NCBI GenBank assembly: GCA_024638905.1
Contig: JAHEJH010000121.1
Location: forward strand, 1-8,570
Direction of reading: 5' to 3'
DNA from: Luminiphilus sp.
GTDB lineage: Bacteria; Pseudomonadota; Gammaproteobacteria; Pseudomonadales; Halieaceae
DNA: 8,570 nt
The position numbers and the translations under genes were made by a program. Shown here one piece after another: positions 1-5,769 of the stretch. The notes under the pieces are model-generated. The model was not told the DNA's origin, made no database searches, and saw nothing but the letters and a program-made list of their open reading frames with translations. Within the stretch, counting starts at the first letter, position 1; each line of letters starts with the position of its first letter.

Positions 1-1488
1 GCTGAGCGCAAAGTTGAGTCGGTCAGTGACCACATCATCAGCCAGCGCATCCACCGTATGGATGCGGGGAATCATCCCGTGTTGCCAAATACCGAGTGTC
101 GCGGTGAGCTGATCCCCCGCCGCTGCGCCGAGCGAGTGACCCACGTAACTTTTAATCGCCGCAACCGGCCACTCTGAGACACCAAACGCTTCGGCAACCT
201 TGTTGAGCAAGGTTGATTCCGTGACACGGTTCTGGGGCGTCCCTGTGCCGTGCGCCTGCACCATGCCGCGATGTTTCAGCCGCTCATCACCCAGGATATT
301 GCGCAGCGTTGCCATGGCCTCTGCCACGGTCAGATAGTTGCCCGCTCCGGGGCCTGAAATTGACTTCTTGGCGCCATCAGCACGCACGCTGACAAACGGC
401 GCGCCGGCAAGGATGGGGGCACCCAGTTCGAGCGCCAGCGCGTCATCCATCAGGATCACTACTTGCGCCGACTCCGCCATGGTAAAGCCGCAGTTCTCGC
501 CAAAAGGACGGCAGGCCCTGCGGTTATCGACCTGCTCGCCCTCGGCAAGACCATCGAGCTGCCGAAGCCCCTTGTCGGTGGCCAGCGCGCCCATGGCGAC
601 ATAACCGTCCATCACTTCGACATTCACCGGCGCTTCCGCTGCGCCCACGAACGCAATGCGCGATCGCCCGGCGCGAATATCAGCGATACCCAGACGCAGG
701 TTGTAAAGAAAAGTCGCGCAGGCGCCGAGCGCGGGCCCGGTCGCACTCATAGTGCCCAACACGTAGGCGCTGGCAAAGTCACCCGGCATCTCGGCAAAAC
801 CAAATGGGCACTGCTTTGAACTGACGCGACGCCCCTGCAGACGCGCGCGGAGCATGCCGCCCGATCCCGCGTCGTCGAGCTGACCCATTGCGCTAGAGAT
901 GTATACGCTCACGGCATCCGCGGGCACCTTATCGGCCAGCGTGGCCCAATCCATCCCCAGGTCCGCGAGCGCATCCGACATGGCAAATACGGTCATCTGC
1001 ACTGCGCGGGGATGATTACGTGAGGGGTAGAGATCCCCTGGATTGAAACCGGTCGGCAACTGCCCTGCGCTGCTCACGTCAAACTGGCGGATGCTGGGTA
1101 GCAACACGTCAGACTCCGGCCCAAGCGTCACTCGAACCCGTTTGTCATCCAGAGACGATGTCTGCCCACCGATGACTTCACCCTCACCGATGCCGCCCGG
1201 GTTGTAATCGAAGAACCCCTGAGCTTGATCGGCACTCAACTGGGCTCGCCGGTGCCAAGGCACCGCGCGATGATCAAACCAGTCTTTTTCAATTTCACGC
1301 ACCAGCGTGTGCTTGAGGAGGGTGCTGGAGTCCGCCGTGCCCATCATCTGCGCCAACGCCGCCTCGGTCCCAGACCGATCGGTGGCCGAAAGGTGATCCC
1401 AGATCATTCGCCGGTAGGCGTGGCGCCGCGACGTGCGGCCAGCGCTGTTGATACCACCTGCGGCAACCATGACGGGCAGTCTGAGCAT
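1..1488 (-). CDS. fabY: FabY-type beta-ketoacyl-ACP synthase, 3'-truncated by the window edge
   Basis: This is a thiolase-fold ketosynthase. Its N-terminus (MLRLPVMVAAGG) and the phrases SAGQLPTGFNPGDLY, MGQLDD, GACATFLYNL, RPFGENCGFT and KSISGPGAGNYLTVA resemble, from memory, Pseudomonas aeruginosa FabY (PA5174). FabY condenses acetyl-CoA with malonyl-ACP to start fatty acid synthesis in the cytoplasm. The catalytic set is intact: nucleophile Cys257 in GACATF, His413 in AHGTGT, Lys446 and His451 in KSYVGHSLG. 496 residues are visible. FabY is about 630 residues, so roughly 130-140 C-terminal residues lie beyond position 1. The ATG at 1488 is chosen because it matches the family N-terminus and follows AAGGTGGAG with a 5-base gap. 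The gene is divergent from an AraC-type regulator. Another long KAS-like protein is possible, but the FabY-like N-terminal insert (about residues 20-140) argues against plain FabF or FabB. Confidence 0.87.
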   Translation of the reverse strand, partial: MLRLPVMVAAGGINSAGRTSRRHAYRRMIWDHLSATDRSGTEAALAQMMGTADSSTLLKHTLVREIEKDWFDHRAVPWHRRAQLSADQAQGFFDYNPGGIGEGEVIGGQTSSLDDKRVRVTLGPESDVLLPSIRQFDVSSAGQLPTGFNPGDLYPSRNHPRAVQMTVFAMSDALADLGMDWATLADKVPADAVSVYISSAMGQLDDAGSGGMLRARLQGRRVSSKQCPFGFAEMPGDFASAYVLGTMSATGPALGACATFLYNLRLGIADIRAGRSRIAFVGAAEAPVNVEVMDGYVAMGALATDKGLRQLDGLAEGEQVDNRRACRPFGENCGFTMAESAQVVILMDDALALELGAPILAGAPFVSVRADGAKKSISGPGAGNYLTVAEAMATLRNILGDERLKHRGMVQAHGTGTPQNRVTESTLLNKVAEAFGVSEWPVAAIKSYVGHSLGAAAGDQLTATLGIWQHGMIPRIHTVDALADDVVTDRLNFALS

Positions 1489-1514
1489 GGGTTCTCCACC
1501 TTGCTAAGGAACAC

Positions 1515-1531
1515 GGACTCCCGAGGAGCCC
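1515..1531 (-). promoter_or_regulatory. Hairpin in the fabY 5' leader
   Basis: On the minus strand GGGCTCC-TCG-GGAGTCC can form a 7-bp stem (one G-U pair) with a 3-base loop. It ends 26 bases upstream of the fabY ATG. Just after it, CCTT-AGC-AAGG (1499-1509) can form a 4-bp hairpin that pairs part of the fabY Shine-Dalgarno sequence. There is no T-run, so it is not a classic terminator. A role in leader folding is inference. Confidence 0.3.
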
Positions 1532-1566
1532 GCGAAAGCCGGGCAGTTTACCCTAGACAGGGGTTA

Positions 1567-1594
1567 TTGCTATGCGTATAACGCCATATATTAT
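1567..1594 (+). promoter_or_regulatory. Possible sigma70-like promoter in the fabY/araC divergent gap
   Basis: TTGCTA (1567-1572, 4 of 6 matches to the -35 consensus) lies 16 bases before TATTAT (1589-1594, 5 of 6 matches to the -10 consensus), in a strikingly AT-rich patch of an otherwise GC-rich window. It would start transcription near 1601, downstream of the regulator's best-supported ATG at 1572. Either this box pair is coincidental, or the regulator starts further downstream. The same AT-rich patch may hold the fabY promoter on the other strand, but I see no convincing box pair there. Confidence 0.25.
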
Positions 1595-2606
1595 GATTAT
1601 TACGCCAAATGCCGGGCCACTTTTTCGCATCGCGGCACTGACCCACGAGGACATGCTGGCCTCGTCGCTCACGCTGCCGCTCGAGATTCTGACCGGTGCG
1701 GCACAGGCACTCGGTCGCGCGGGCCGGCAGCGGCTCAGTATTGGTTGCTTCAGCCGGGCCGGCGGTCCAATCACAATTCAGAGTGGGCTGACGCTGGCAA
1801 CCACACCACTCACCGAGCTCACTCAGGCTGACTTGTTGATTGTGCCCGCCATCTGGCGTCAACCGCAGCGAGTATTGCGCCGCCACCCAGAACAGATCGC
1901 AGTCATTGACCGACACGTGGGTGCAGGAGGCCTGACGATTAGCGTGGGCTCGGGCAGCTTTTTGCTCGCAGAGACCGGCCGAATGAGAGACAGGGCGATG
2001 ACCACTCACTGGCAGTGGTTCGACACCTTTGCGCAACGCTACCCCAGGGTGCAACTGGAGCGCCGTCAACTGATCACCCAGTCTGACAATGTGTTTTGTG
2101 TGAGCAGCGTGAACTCGGTGGCTGACCTGATGGTGTATCTCTGCGGGGAGCTGTTCTCGCCCCGGGTGGCGCGTCATATCGAGAATCAATTCTCACCAGA
2201 AATTCGGCAACGCTTTTCGCCCTCTCCGGTTGGCGCGCCAAAGGACCTGCATCACGATGAACTCATTGCCGACGTCCAAACTCAGCTGAATCGGGATCTG
2301 CGCGCCGCCCCCGCTATGACCGCGCTGGCCGTGCAGTTAGGCGTCAGCCCTCGGACACTGATCAGACGCTTCAAATCTGCCACCGGCGCGTCCATCGGCC
2401 AGTACCTCCAGCAACGAAGGCTGGACGAAGCGCAGGCGCTGCTCCGCCGAACCAATCTGTCGATCACCGAGGTAGGGGTGGCAGTGGGCCTCAATGACCC
2501 CTCACATTTCAGCCGCATGTTCCGCGAGCAAACCGGACTGACGCCCTCGGCATTTCGCACCGCCGTGCGCGACAAGTCGTTTGCGGTAAACGCCAGCCCC
2601 GACTGA
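1572..2606 (+). CDS. GlxA/FtrA-type AraC-family transcriptional regulator
   Basis: The 344-residue protein joins an N-terminal DJ-1/PfpI (class I amidotransferase-like) domain, about residues 18-190, to a C-terminal AraC DNA-binding domain, about 230-330. Evidence for the first domain is the strand FRIAALTHEDM, DLLIVPAIW (88-96), the nucleophile-elbow region SVGSGSFLLAETG (124-136) and TTHW (144-147). The second has two helix-turn-helix units: ALAVQLGVSPRTLIRRF (251-267) and the signature SITEVGVAVGLNDPSHFSRMF (297-317), then GLTPSAFR. The usual elbow Cys is Gly126, so the domain is probably a ligand sensor and not an enzyme, as in the CdhR/GbdR group. ATG 1572 follows AGGGG by 9 bases. ATG 1593 has no ribosome site, and ATG 1653 would delete the first beta strand. 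Divergent placement from fabY, with thiolase and ribBX downstream, suggests these are targets, though this is inference. Effector unknown. Confidence 0.88.
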   Translation: MRITPYIMIITPNAGPLFRIAALTHEDMLASSLTLPLEILTGAAQALGRAGRQRLSIGCFSRAGGPITIQSGLTLATTPLTELTQADLLIVPAIWRQPQRVLRRHPEQIAVIDRHVGAGGLTISVGSGSFLLAETGRMRDRAMTTHWQWFDTFAQRYPRVQLERRQLITQSDNVFCVSSVNSVADLMVYLCGELFSPRVARHIENQFSPEIRQRFSPSPVGAPKDLHHDELIADVQTQLNRDLRAAPAMTALAVQLGVSPRTLIRRFKSATGASIGQYLQQRRLDEAQALLRRTNLSITEVGVAVGLNDPSHFSRMFREQTGLTPSAFRTAVRDKSFAVNASPD

Positions 2607-2627
2607 ACTTGCAGGGTGCTCGGAGTT

Positions 2628-2642
2628 CGGGCTAAATGCCCG
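2628..2642 (+). other. Small inverted repeat between araC and thiolase genes
   Basis: CGGGC-TAAAT-GCCCG is a perfect 5-bp stem with a 5-base loop in the 62-bp gap after the regulator's stop codon. No T-run follows, so a rho-independent terminator is unlikely. The loop covers the upstream in-frame ATG at 2636, which is one more reason to prefer the thiolase start at 2669. Confidence 0.3.
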
Positions 2643-2668
2643 CCCTCGTATCTGTTGAGAGCCACGCC

Positions 2669-3847
2669 ATGTCCGATGTACTGATTGTCGATGGCGCCCG
2701 CACGCCGATGGGCGGATTGTTGGGCGACCTCGCCGACGCCACTGCCAATGAATTGGGCACCACTGCGATTGCCGCCACGCTTGAGCGCGCCAGCGTGTCA
2801 CCCGAGGCAGTCGATGAGGTATTCATGGGCTGCGTACTACCGGCGGGGCTTAAGCAGTGCCCAGCGCGGCAAGCTATGCTCGCAGCCGGCATTCCAAGCA
2901 CCACTGGCGCAGTCACAATTAATAAGGCCTGCGGCAGCGGCATGCAGGCCACCATTTTTGGCATCGACAGCATCGCCGCCGGTACCAACCAGCTCGTGGT
3001 CAGCGGCGGGCTCGAGAGCATGTCAAACGCGCCGCAGATTCTGATGAGCGGGCGCAAGGGTCAGCGGCTCGGGCACACCAAACTGTTTGATCACATGTTT
3101 ATCGATGGCCTCGAAGACGCCTACACCGGGGCCGCCATGGGCACCTTTGCGCAAAAAACGGCTGATGCCCATGGCCTGACACGCGAGGGCATGGATGCCT
3201 TTGCCATTGAGAGCCTTACGCGCGCACAACGTGCGATTGATGAGGGTCTTAACGCCCGGGAAATAGCGCCCGTTACTATCCGCACCCGGCGCGGTGAGCA
3301 TACGGTGTCGGTGGATGAGCAGCCTCACAAAGCCAACCTCGAGAAAATTCCGCAGCTCCGGCCCGCGTTTGCCGAGGGCGGCACCATCACACCGGCTAAT
3401 TCCAGCTCCATCTCTGATGGCGCCAGCGCCCTGCTGTTGGCCAGCGAAGACGCAATCGCACGCCATGGCCTCAAACCGCGCGCCCGCATCGTGGCACACG
3501 CCCGAAACAGCCTGGCACCGGAGGATTTCACACTCGCACCGATTGGCGCCGCAGAGCAGGTGTTGGCTAAGGCAGGCTGGTCCGCTTCTGAAGTTGATCT
3601 GTGGGAGATCAATGAAGCTTTCGCGATGGTCACCATGCTGACAACGCATGCGCTGGATCTCGACTCCGCCTGCGTCAACGTCCATGGCGGCGCCTGCGCG
3701 CAAGGCCATCCGATCGGCTCGACCGGCTCAAGGATCATCGTGACCCTGATGCATGCGCTAGAACACTATGGCAAGCAACGCGGTGTTGCTGCGCTGTGTA
3801 TCGGCGGCGGCGAAGCCACCGCGGTTGCGATTGAGCTCGTTTCCTAA
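2669..3847 (+). CDS. Thiolase, acetyl-CoA C-acetyltransferase type
   Basis: The 392-residue product has the length of tetrameric cytosolic thiolases such as PhaA/AtoB. It should catalyse reversible Claisen condensation of two acetyl-CoA to acetoacetyl-CoA, or thiolysis of a 3-ketoacyl-CoA. Catalytic residues are complete and sit one position from PhaA numbering: Cys88 in NKACGSG, Asn315 in NEAFA, His347 in GHPIG and Cys377 in CIGGGE. SGGLESMSNAP (112-122) and the loop DHMFIDGLED (141-150) also fit. The ATG at 2669 gives the family N-terminus MSDVLIVDGARTPMGG. The in-frame ATG at 2636 would add eleven atypical residues and is rejected, although GAGAG before 2669 is only a weak ribosome site. 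The 14-bp gap to ribBX implies one transcript. Slight oddities are GGACAQGHPIGSTG in place of the usual GGAxALGHPIGASG, so acyl-chain preference is uncertain. The pathway (ketone-body, beta-oxidation or other) cannot be read from this window. Confidence 0.9.
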   Translation: MSDVLIVDGARTPMGGLLGDLADATANELGTTAIAATLERASVSPEAVDEVFMGCVLPAGLKQCPARQAMLAAGIPSTTGAVTINKACGSGMQATIFGIDSIAAGTNQLVVSGGLESMSNAPQILMSGRKGQRLGHTKLFDHMFIDGLEDAYTGAAMGTFAQKTADAHGLTREGMDAFAIESLTRAQRAIDEGLNAREIAPVTIRTRRGEHTVSVDEQPHKANLEKIPQLRPAFAEGGTITPANSSSISDGASALLLASEDAIARHGLKPRARIVAHARNSLAPEDFTLAPIGAAEQVLAKAGWSASEVDLWEINEAFAMVTMLTTHALDLDSACVNVHGGACAQGHPIGSTGSRIIVTLMHALEHYGKQRGVAALCIGGGEATAVAIELVS

Positions 3848-3861
3848 CCGAGCGCCTGACG

Positions 3862-4971
3862 ATGCTGTCTGACATTCCCACACTGCTCGATGACATCAGC
3901 GCCGGTCGCATGGTCATCCTTATGGATGATGAGGACCGTGAGAATGAAGGCGACTTAATCATTGCGGCCGAGAAAACCACGCCGGAGATCATCAATTTCT
4001 TTGCCTCGGAAGCCTGCGGCTTGATCTGCATGCCGATTACACCAGAGCGGGCACGGCAGCTGAACCTGCCGTTGATGGTTCGCGATAACCGCTCCCAGCA
4101 TGAGACCAATTTCACCGTGTCGATCGACGCCACCGAGCAGGTCGGCCCCGGCGTCAGCGCCGCGCAGCGCTCGCACACGATCTTGCAGGCAGTGGCAGAC
4201 AACGCTACGCCCAAAGACATTCGTCAGCCTGGGCATATCTTCCCGCTGGTGGCGAAACCCGGCGGCGTATTGAAGCGGGCAGGCCATACCGAAGCCGGTG
4301 TCGATCTGGCGCGGATGGCAGGCCTGTCACCGGCAGCGGTGATTGTAGAAATCATGAACCCCGACGGCACCATGGCGCGCCGGCCAGAGCTCGAGGTCTT
4401 TGCCCAAGAGCACGGACTCAACATGGGCACCATCGCCGATCTGATTGAGTATCGGTCACTGCACGAACAATCCATCGAGCTGCATAGCGCCGATTCGATC
4501 CAGACCGAGTGGGGCCCCTTTACACTTCACACCTTCAGAGATCTGATCGACGACAAGCTGCATTTTGCGCTTAGCCTAGGTGATTTGAGCCAGCCTGGAC
4601 CGGTACCGGTGCGAGTGCAGCCGGTGAACACTCTTCGTGACCTGCTCGGCACCCAGCTCGACGCCTCGAGCGCGCCGGGATGGTCATATCGCGCCGCAAT
4701 GAGTCACATTGCCACTGCCGGCAGAGGTGTGGTGGTACTACTGGGCGGCGCCGAAACGCCGGCCACCATCCTTGAGGATCTGGATCAGCTCCTCCACGCC
4801 GAGCAGCGGCCCGCGCCTCCCCAGAATTACCGCCTGATCGGCACCGGCGCACAAATTTTAAGGCATCTTGGGCTCAACGATTTACAGTTGCTGTCGGCGC
4901 CGCTTCACTTCAACGCGCTGTCGGGCTTCAACCTGAACATCACCGACTTTCTCGCCGCGCCGGGGCGCTAA
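3862..4971 (+). CDS. ribBX: RibBX: DHBP synthase fused to a degenerate GTP cyclohydrolase II-like domain
   Basis: Residues 1-200 are 3,4-dihydroxy-2-butanone 4-phosphate synthase, which converts ribulose 5-phosphate to the C4 unit of riboflavin plus formate. Visible signatures are the acidic metal/substrate loop DDEDRENEGD (22-31), NFTVSIDA (83-90), GVSAAQRSHTI (97-107), QPGHIFPL (122-129), RAGHTEAGVDLA (139-150) and NPDGTMARRPEL (166-177). Residues 205-369 keep the GTP cyclohydrolase II outline (LIGTGAQILRHLGL, 325-338, and the end FNLNITDF), but the zinc Cys motif is absent: the segment RVQPVNTLRDLLGTQLDAS (251-269) carries no Cys, and the RQEGRGIG-type loop is also lost. This is the known proteobacterial RibBX form, in which the second half is not a working GTP cyclohydrolase. 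Start: ATG 3862, weak GAG upstream, probably coupled to the thiolase gene. No FMN riboswitch fits in the 14-bp gap. Its neighbours are not the usual ribD-ribE-ribH-nusB set. Confidence 0.9.
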   Translation: MLSDIPTLLDDISAGRMVILMDDEDRENEGDLIIAAEKTTPEIINFFASEACGLICMPITPERARQLNLPLMVRDNRSQHETNFTVSIDATEQVGPGVSAAQRSHTILQAVADNATPKDIRQPGHIFPLVAKPGGVLKRAGHTEAGVDLARMAGLSPAAVIVEIMNPDGTMARRPELEVFAQEHGLNMGTIADLIEYRSLHEQSIELHSADSIQTEWGPFTLHTFRDLIDDKLHFALSLGDLSQPGPVPVRVQPVNTLRDLLGTQLDASSAPGWSYRAAMSHIATAGRGVVVLLGGAETPATILEDLDQLLHAEQRPAPPQNYRLIGTGAQILRHLGLNDLQLLSAPLHFNALSGFNLNITDFLAAPGR

Positions 4972-5034
4972 CGAGAGCCATCAGCTAACGAGAGCCATCA
5001 GCTAATGAGAGCCATCAGCTAGAGAGAGCCATCA
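4967..5034. repeat. Four tandem 17-bp units between convergent stop codons
   Basis: GCTAACGAGAGCCATCA occurs at 4967-4983 and 4984-5000 identically. It recurs at 5001-5017 with one change (C to T), and at 5018-5034 as GCTAGAGAGAGCCATCA. The ribBX stop (TAA, 4969-4971) lies in the first unit and the nitroreductase stop (TGA on the minus strand, 5034-5032) in the last. Because 17 is not a multiple of 3, TAA/TAG at 4969, 4986, 5003 and 5020 covers all three plus frames, and TGA in each unit covers all three minus frames. Only a 3-bp AGC-CATCA-GCT stem is possible per junction, so it is not an obvious terminator. Confidence 0.95.
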
Positions 5035-5712
5035 GGAGTGGAAGGTCACTACGTCGTCTAACACCGCCCGATCTGTGCACACCTCATTCACCGCCGCCTC
5101 GGTGGGGTAACCAAAGCTCATACCAAACATCAGCTGCTCGTGGTCACCGAGCCCCAAGGTAGGCCGAATCACGTTGGCGAGAAAAGCCAACGCGGTCTGG
5201 GGGCAGGACCCCAAGCCATGCGCTGTCAGCCCCAGCATCACGGTCTGTGCGAACATGCCCAGGTCACAGGCCTCGCGCAAACCAAAGCCCGTGGGCAAGG
5301 TAAAGAAAGCCACCGCAGGCGCGTCAAAAAAACTGAAGTTGCGCATGAACCAGGCATTGCGCTCGGCCTTCTGCTCACGCCCAATGCCCAGCGAATCGTA
5401 GAGCGCCGTCGCCGACGCGTACTGGCGGTCTTTATAGACCCCTTTGTATTGACCGTCGTAGGGAAAATCGAGCGCGATCTCGCCGGCCCCAAACTTGGCG
5501 GGCAGCTCGGCCCTCAGCTGCTCCAGCGTCTCACCCGTGACCACGTGAACGAACCACGGCTGCGTGTTGCAGTTACTCGGTGCGCGCTGGGCACCCCCGA
5601 AGACCGATTCGATGATGTCTTTCGGCACTGGATCGGGCTTAAAGTCCCGCATCGATCGCCGACTGCTCACAATATTCAAAAAGAGCTCGCCGGAGCTCAC
5701 ACTGTCATTCAT
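5032..5712 (-). CDS. Nitroreductase-family flavoprotein, PnbA-like
   Basis: The 226-residue protein belongs to the FMN-dependent nitroreductase fold, cytosolic dimers that pass electrons from NAD(P)H to nitroaromatics, quinones or other acceptors. Seen: the FMN phosphate-binding RRSMRDF (18-24), PDPVP (26-30), APSNCNTQPW (44-53), GLGSCPQ (166-172) and FGMSFGYP (196-203), in the family order and spacing. The segment YKGVYKDRQYASATALYDSLGI (89-110) fits the PnbA-like branch better than NfsB of E. coli. ATG 5712 follows GAGGT with a 10-base gap and starts at the usual distance before RRS. It lies 57 bp downstream of the S41 gene on the same strand, so co-transcription is possible. The stop codon lies in the last 17-bp repeat. 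The physiological substrate is unknown. Confidence 0.88.
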   Translation of the reverse strand: MNDSVSSGELFLNIVSSRRSMRDFKPDPVPKDIIESVFGGAQRAPSNCNTQPWFVHVVTGETLEQLRAELPAKFGAGEIALDFPYDGQYKGVYKDRQYASATALYDSLGIGREQKAERNAWFMRNFSFFDAPAVAFFTLPTGFGLREACDLGMFAQTVMLGLTAHGLGSCPQTALAFLANVIRPTLGLGDHEQLMFGMSFGYPTEAAVNEVCTDRAVLDDVVTFHS

Positions 5713-5739
5713 GGTGATATTGACCTCACTGGTTCACTG

Positions 5740-5755
5740 TCCCGACTAGCCGGGA
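5740..5755. other. Imperfect 16-bp palindrome upstream of the nitroreductase gene
   Basis: TCCCGACTAGCCGGGA pairs with itself at all but one position per arm (5-bp outer arms TCCCG/CGGGA, then an A/C mismatch, then CTAG). It lies between the S41 stop codon and the nitroreductase start, 28 bases upstream of that ATG. It could be an operator for the nitroreductase gene or a weak mRNA hairpin after the S41 gene. No T-run follows on the minus strand, so a rho-independent terminator is unlikely. Confidence 0.35.
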
Positions 5756-5769
5756 GTAGATAACCCGAC

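Noticed and set aside
338..819. Plus-strand open frames opposite fabY (338-604, 463-819) and likewise 1225-1581
   Set aside because: They are antisense to the clearly homologous fabY frame, have low-complexity Arg/Ser/Pro-rich products and no recognisable domain.
1548..2189. 213-codon minus-strand open frame opposite the regulator gene
   Set aside because: It is a shadow of the GC-rich regulator reading frame, which has intact DJ-1 and AraC signatures; the antisense product matches nothing I recognise.
2636..2668. Upstream ATG start for the thiolase
   Set aside because: It adds eleven residues absent from the family, and its ATG lies in the loop of a small hairpin; the 2669 start gives the standard N-terminus.
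3023..3709. 228-codon minus-strand open frame opposite the thiolase gene
   Set aside because: The plus-strand frame has every thiolase catalytic motif; the antisense product has no family features.
4967..5034. CRISPR array or rho-independent terminator at the 17-bp repeats
   Set aside because: Units are directly adjacent with no spacers, are too short for CRISPR repeats, and form no strong stem or T-run.
5140..5763. 207-codon plus-strand open frame opposite the nitroreductase gene
   Set aside because: It is antisense to a gene with complete nitroreductase motifs and is rich in Arg/Gly/His as expected for a shadow frame.
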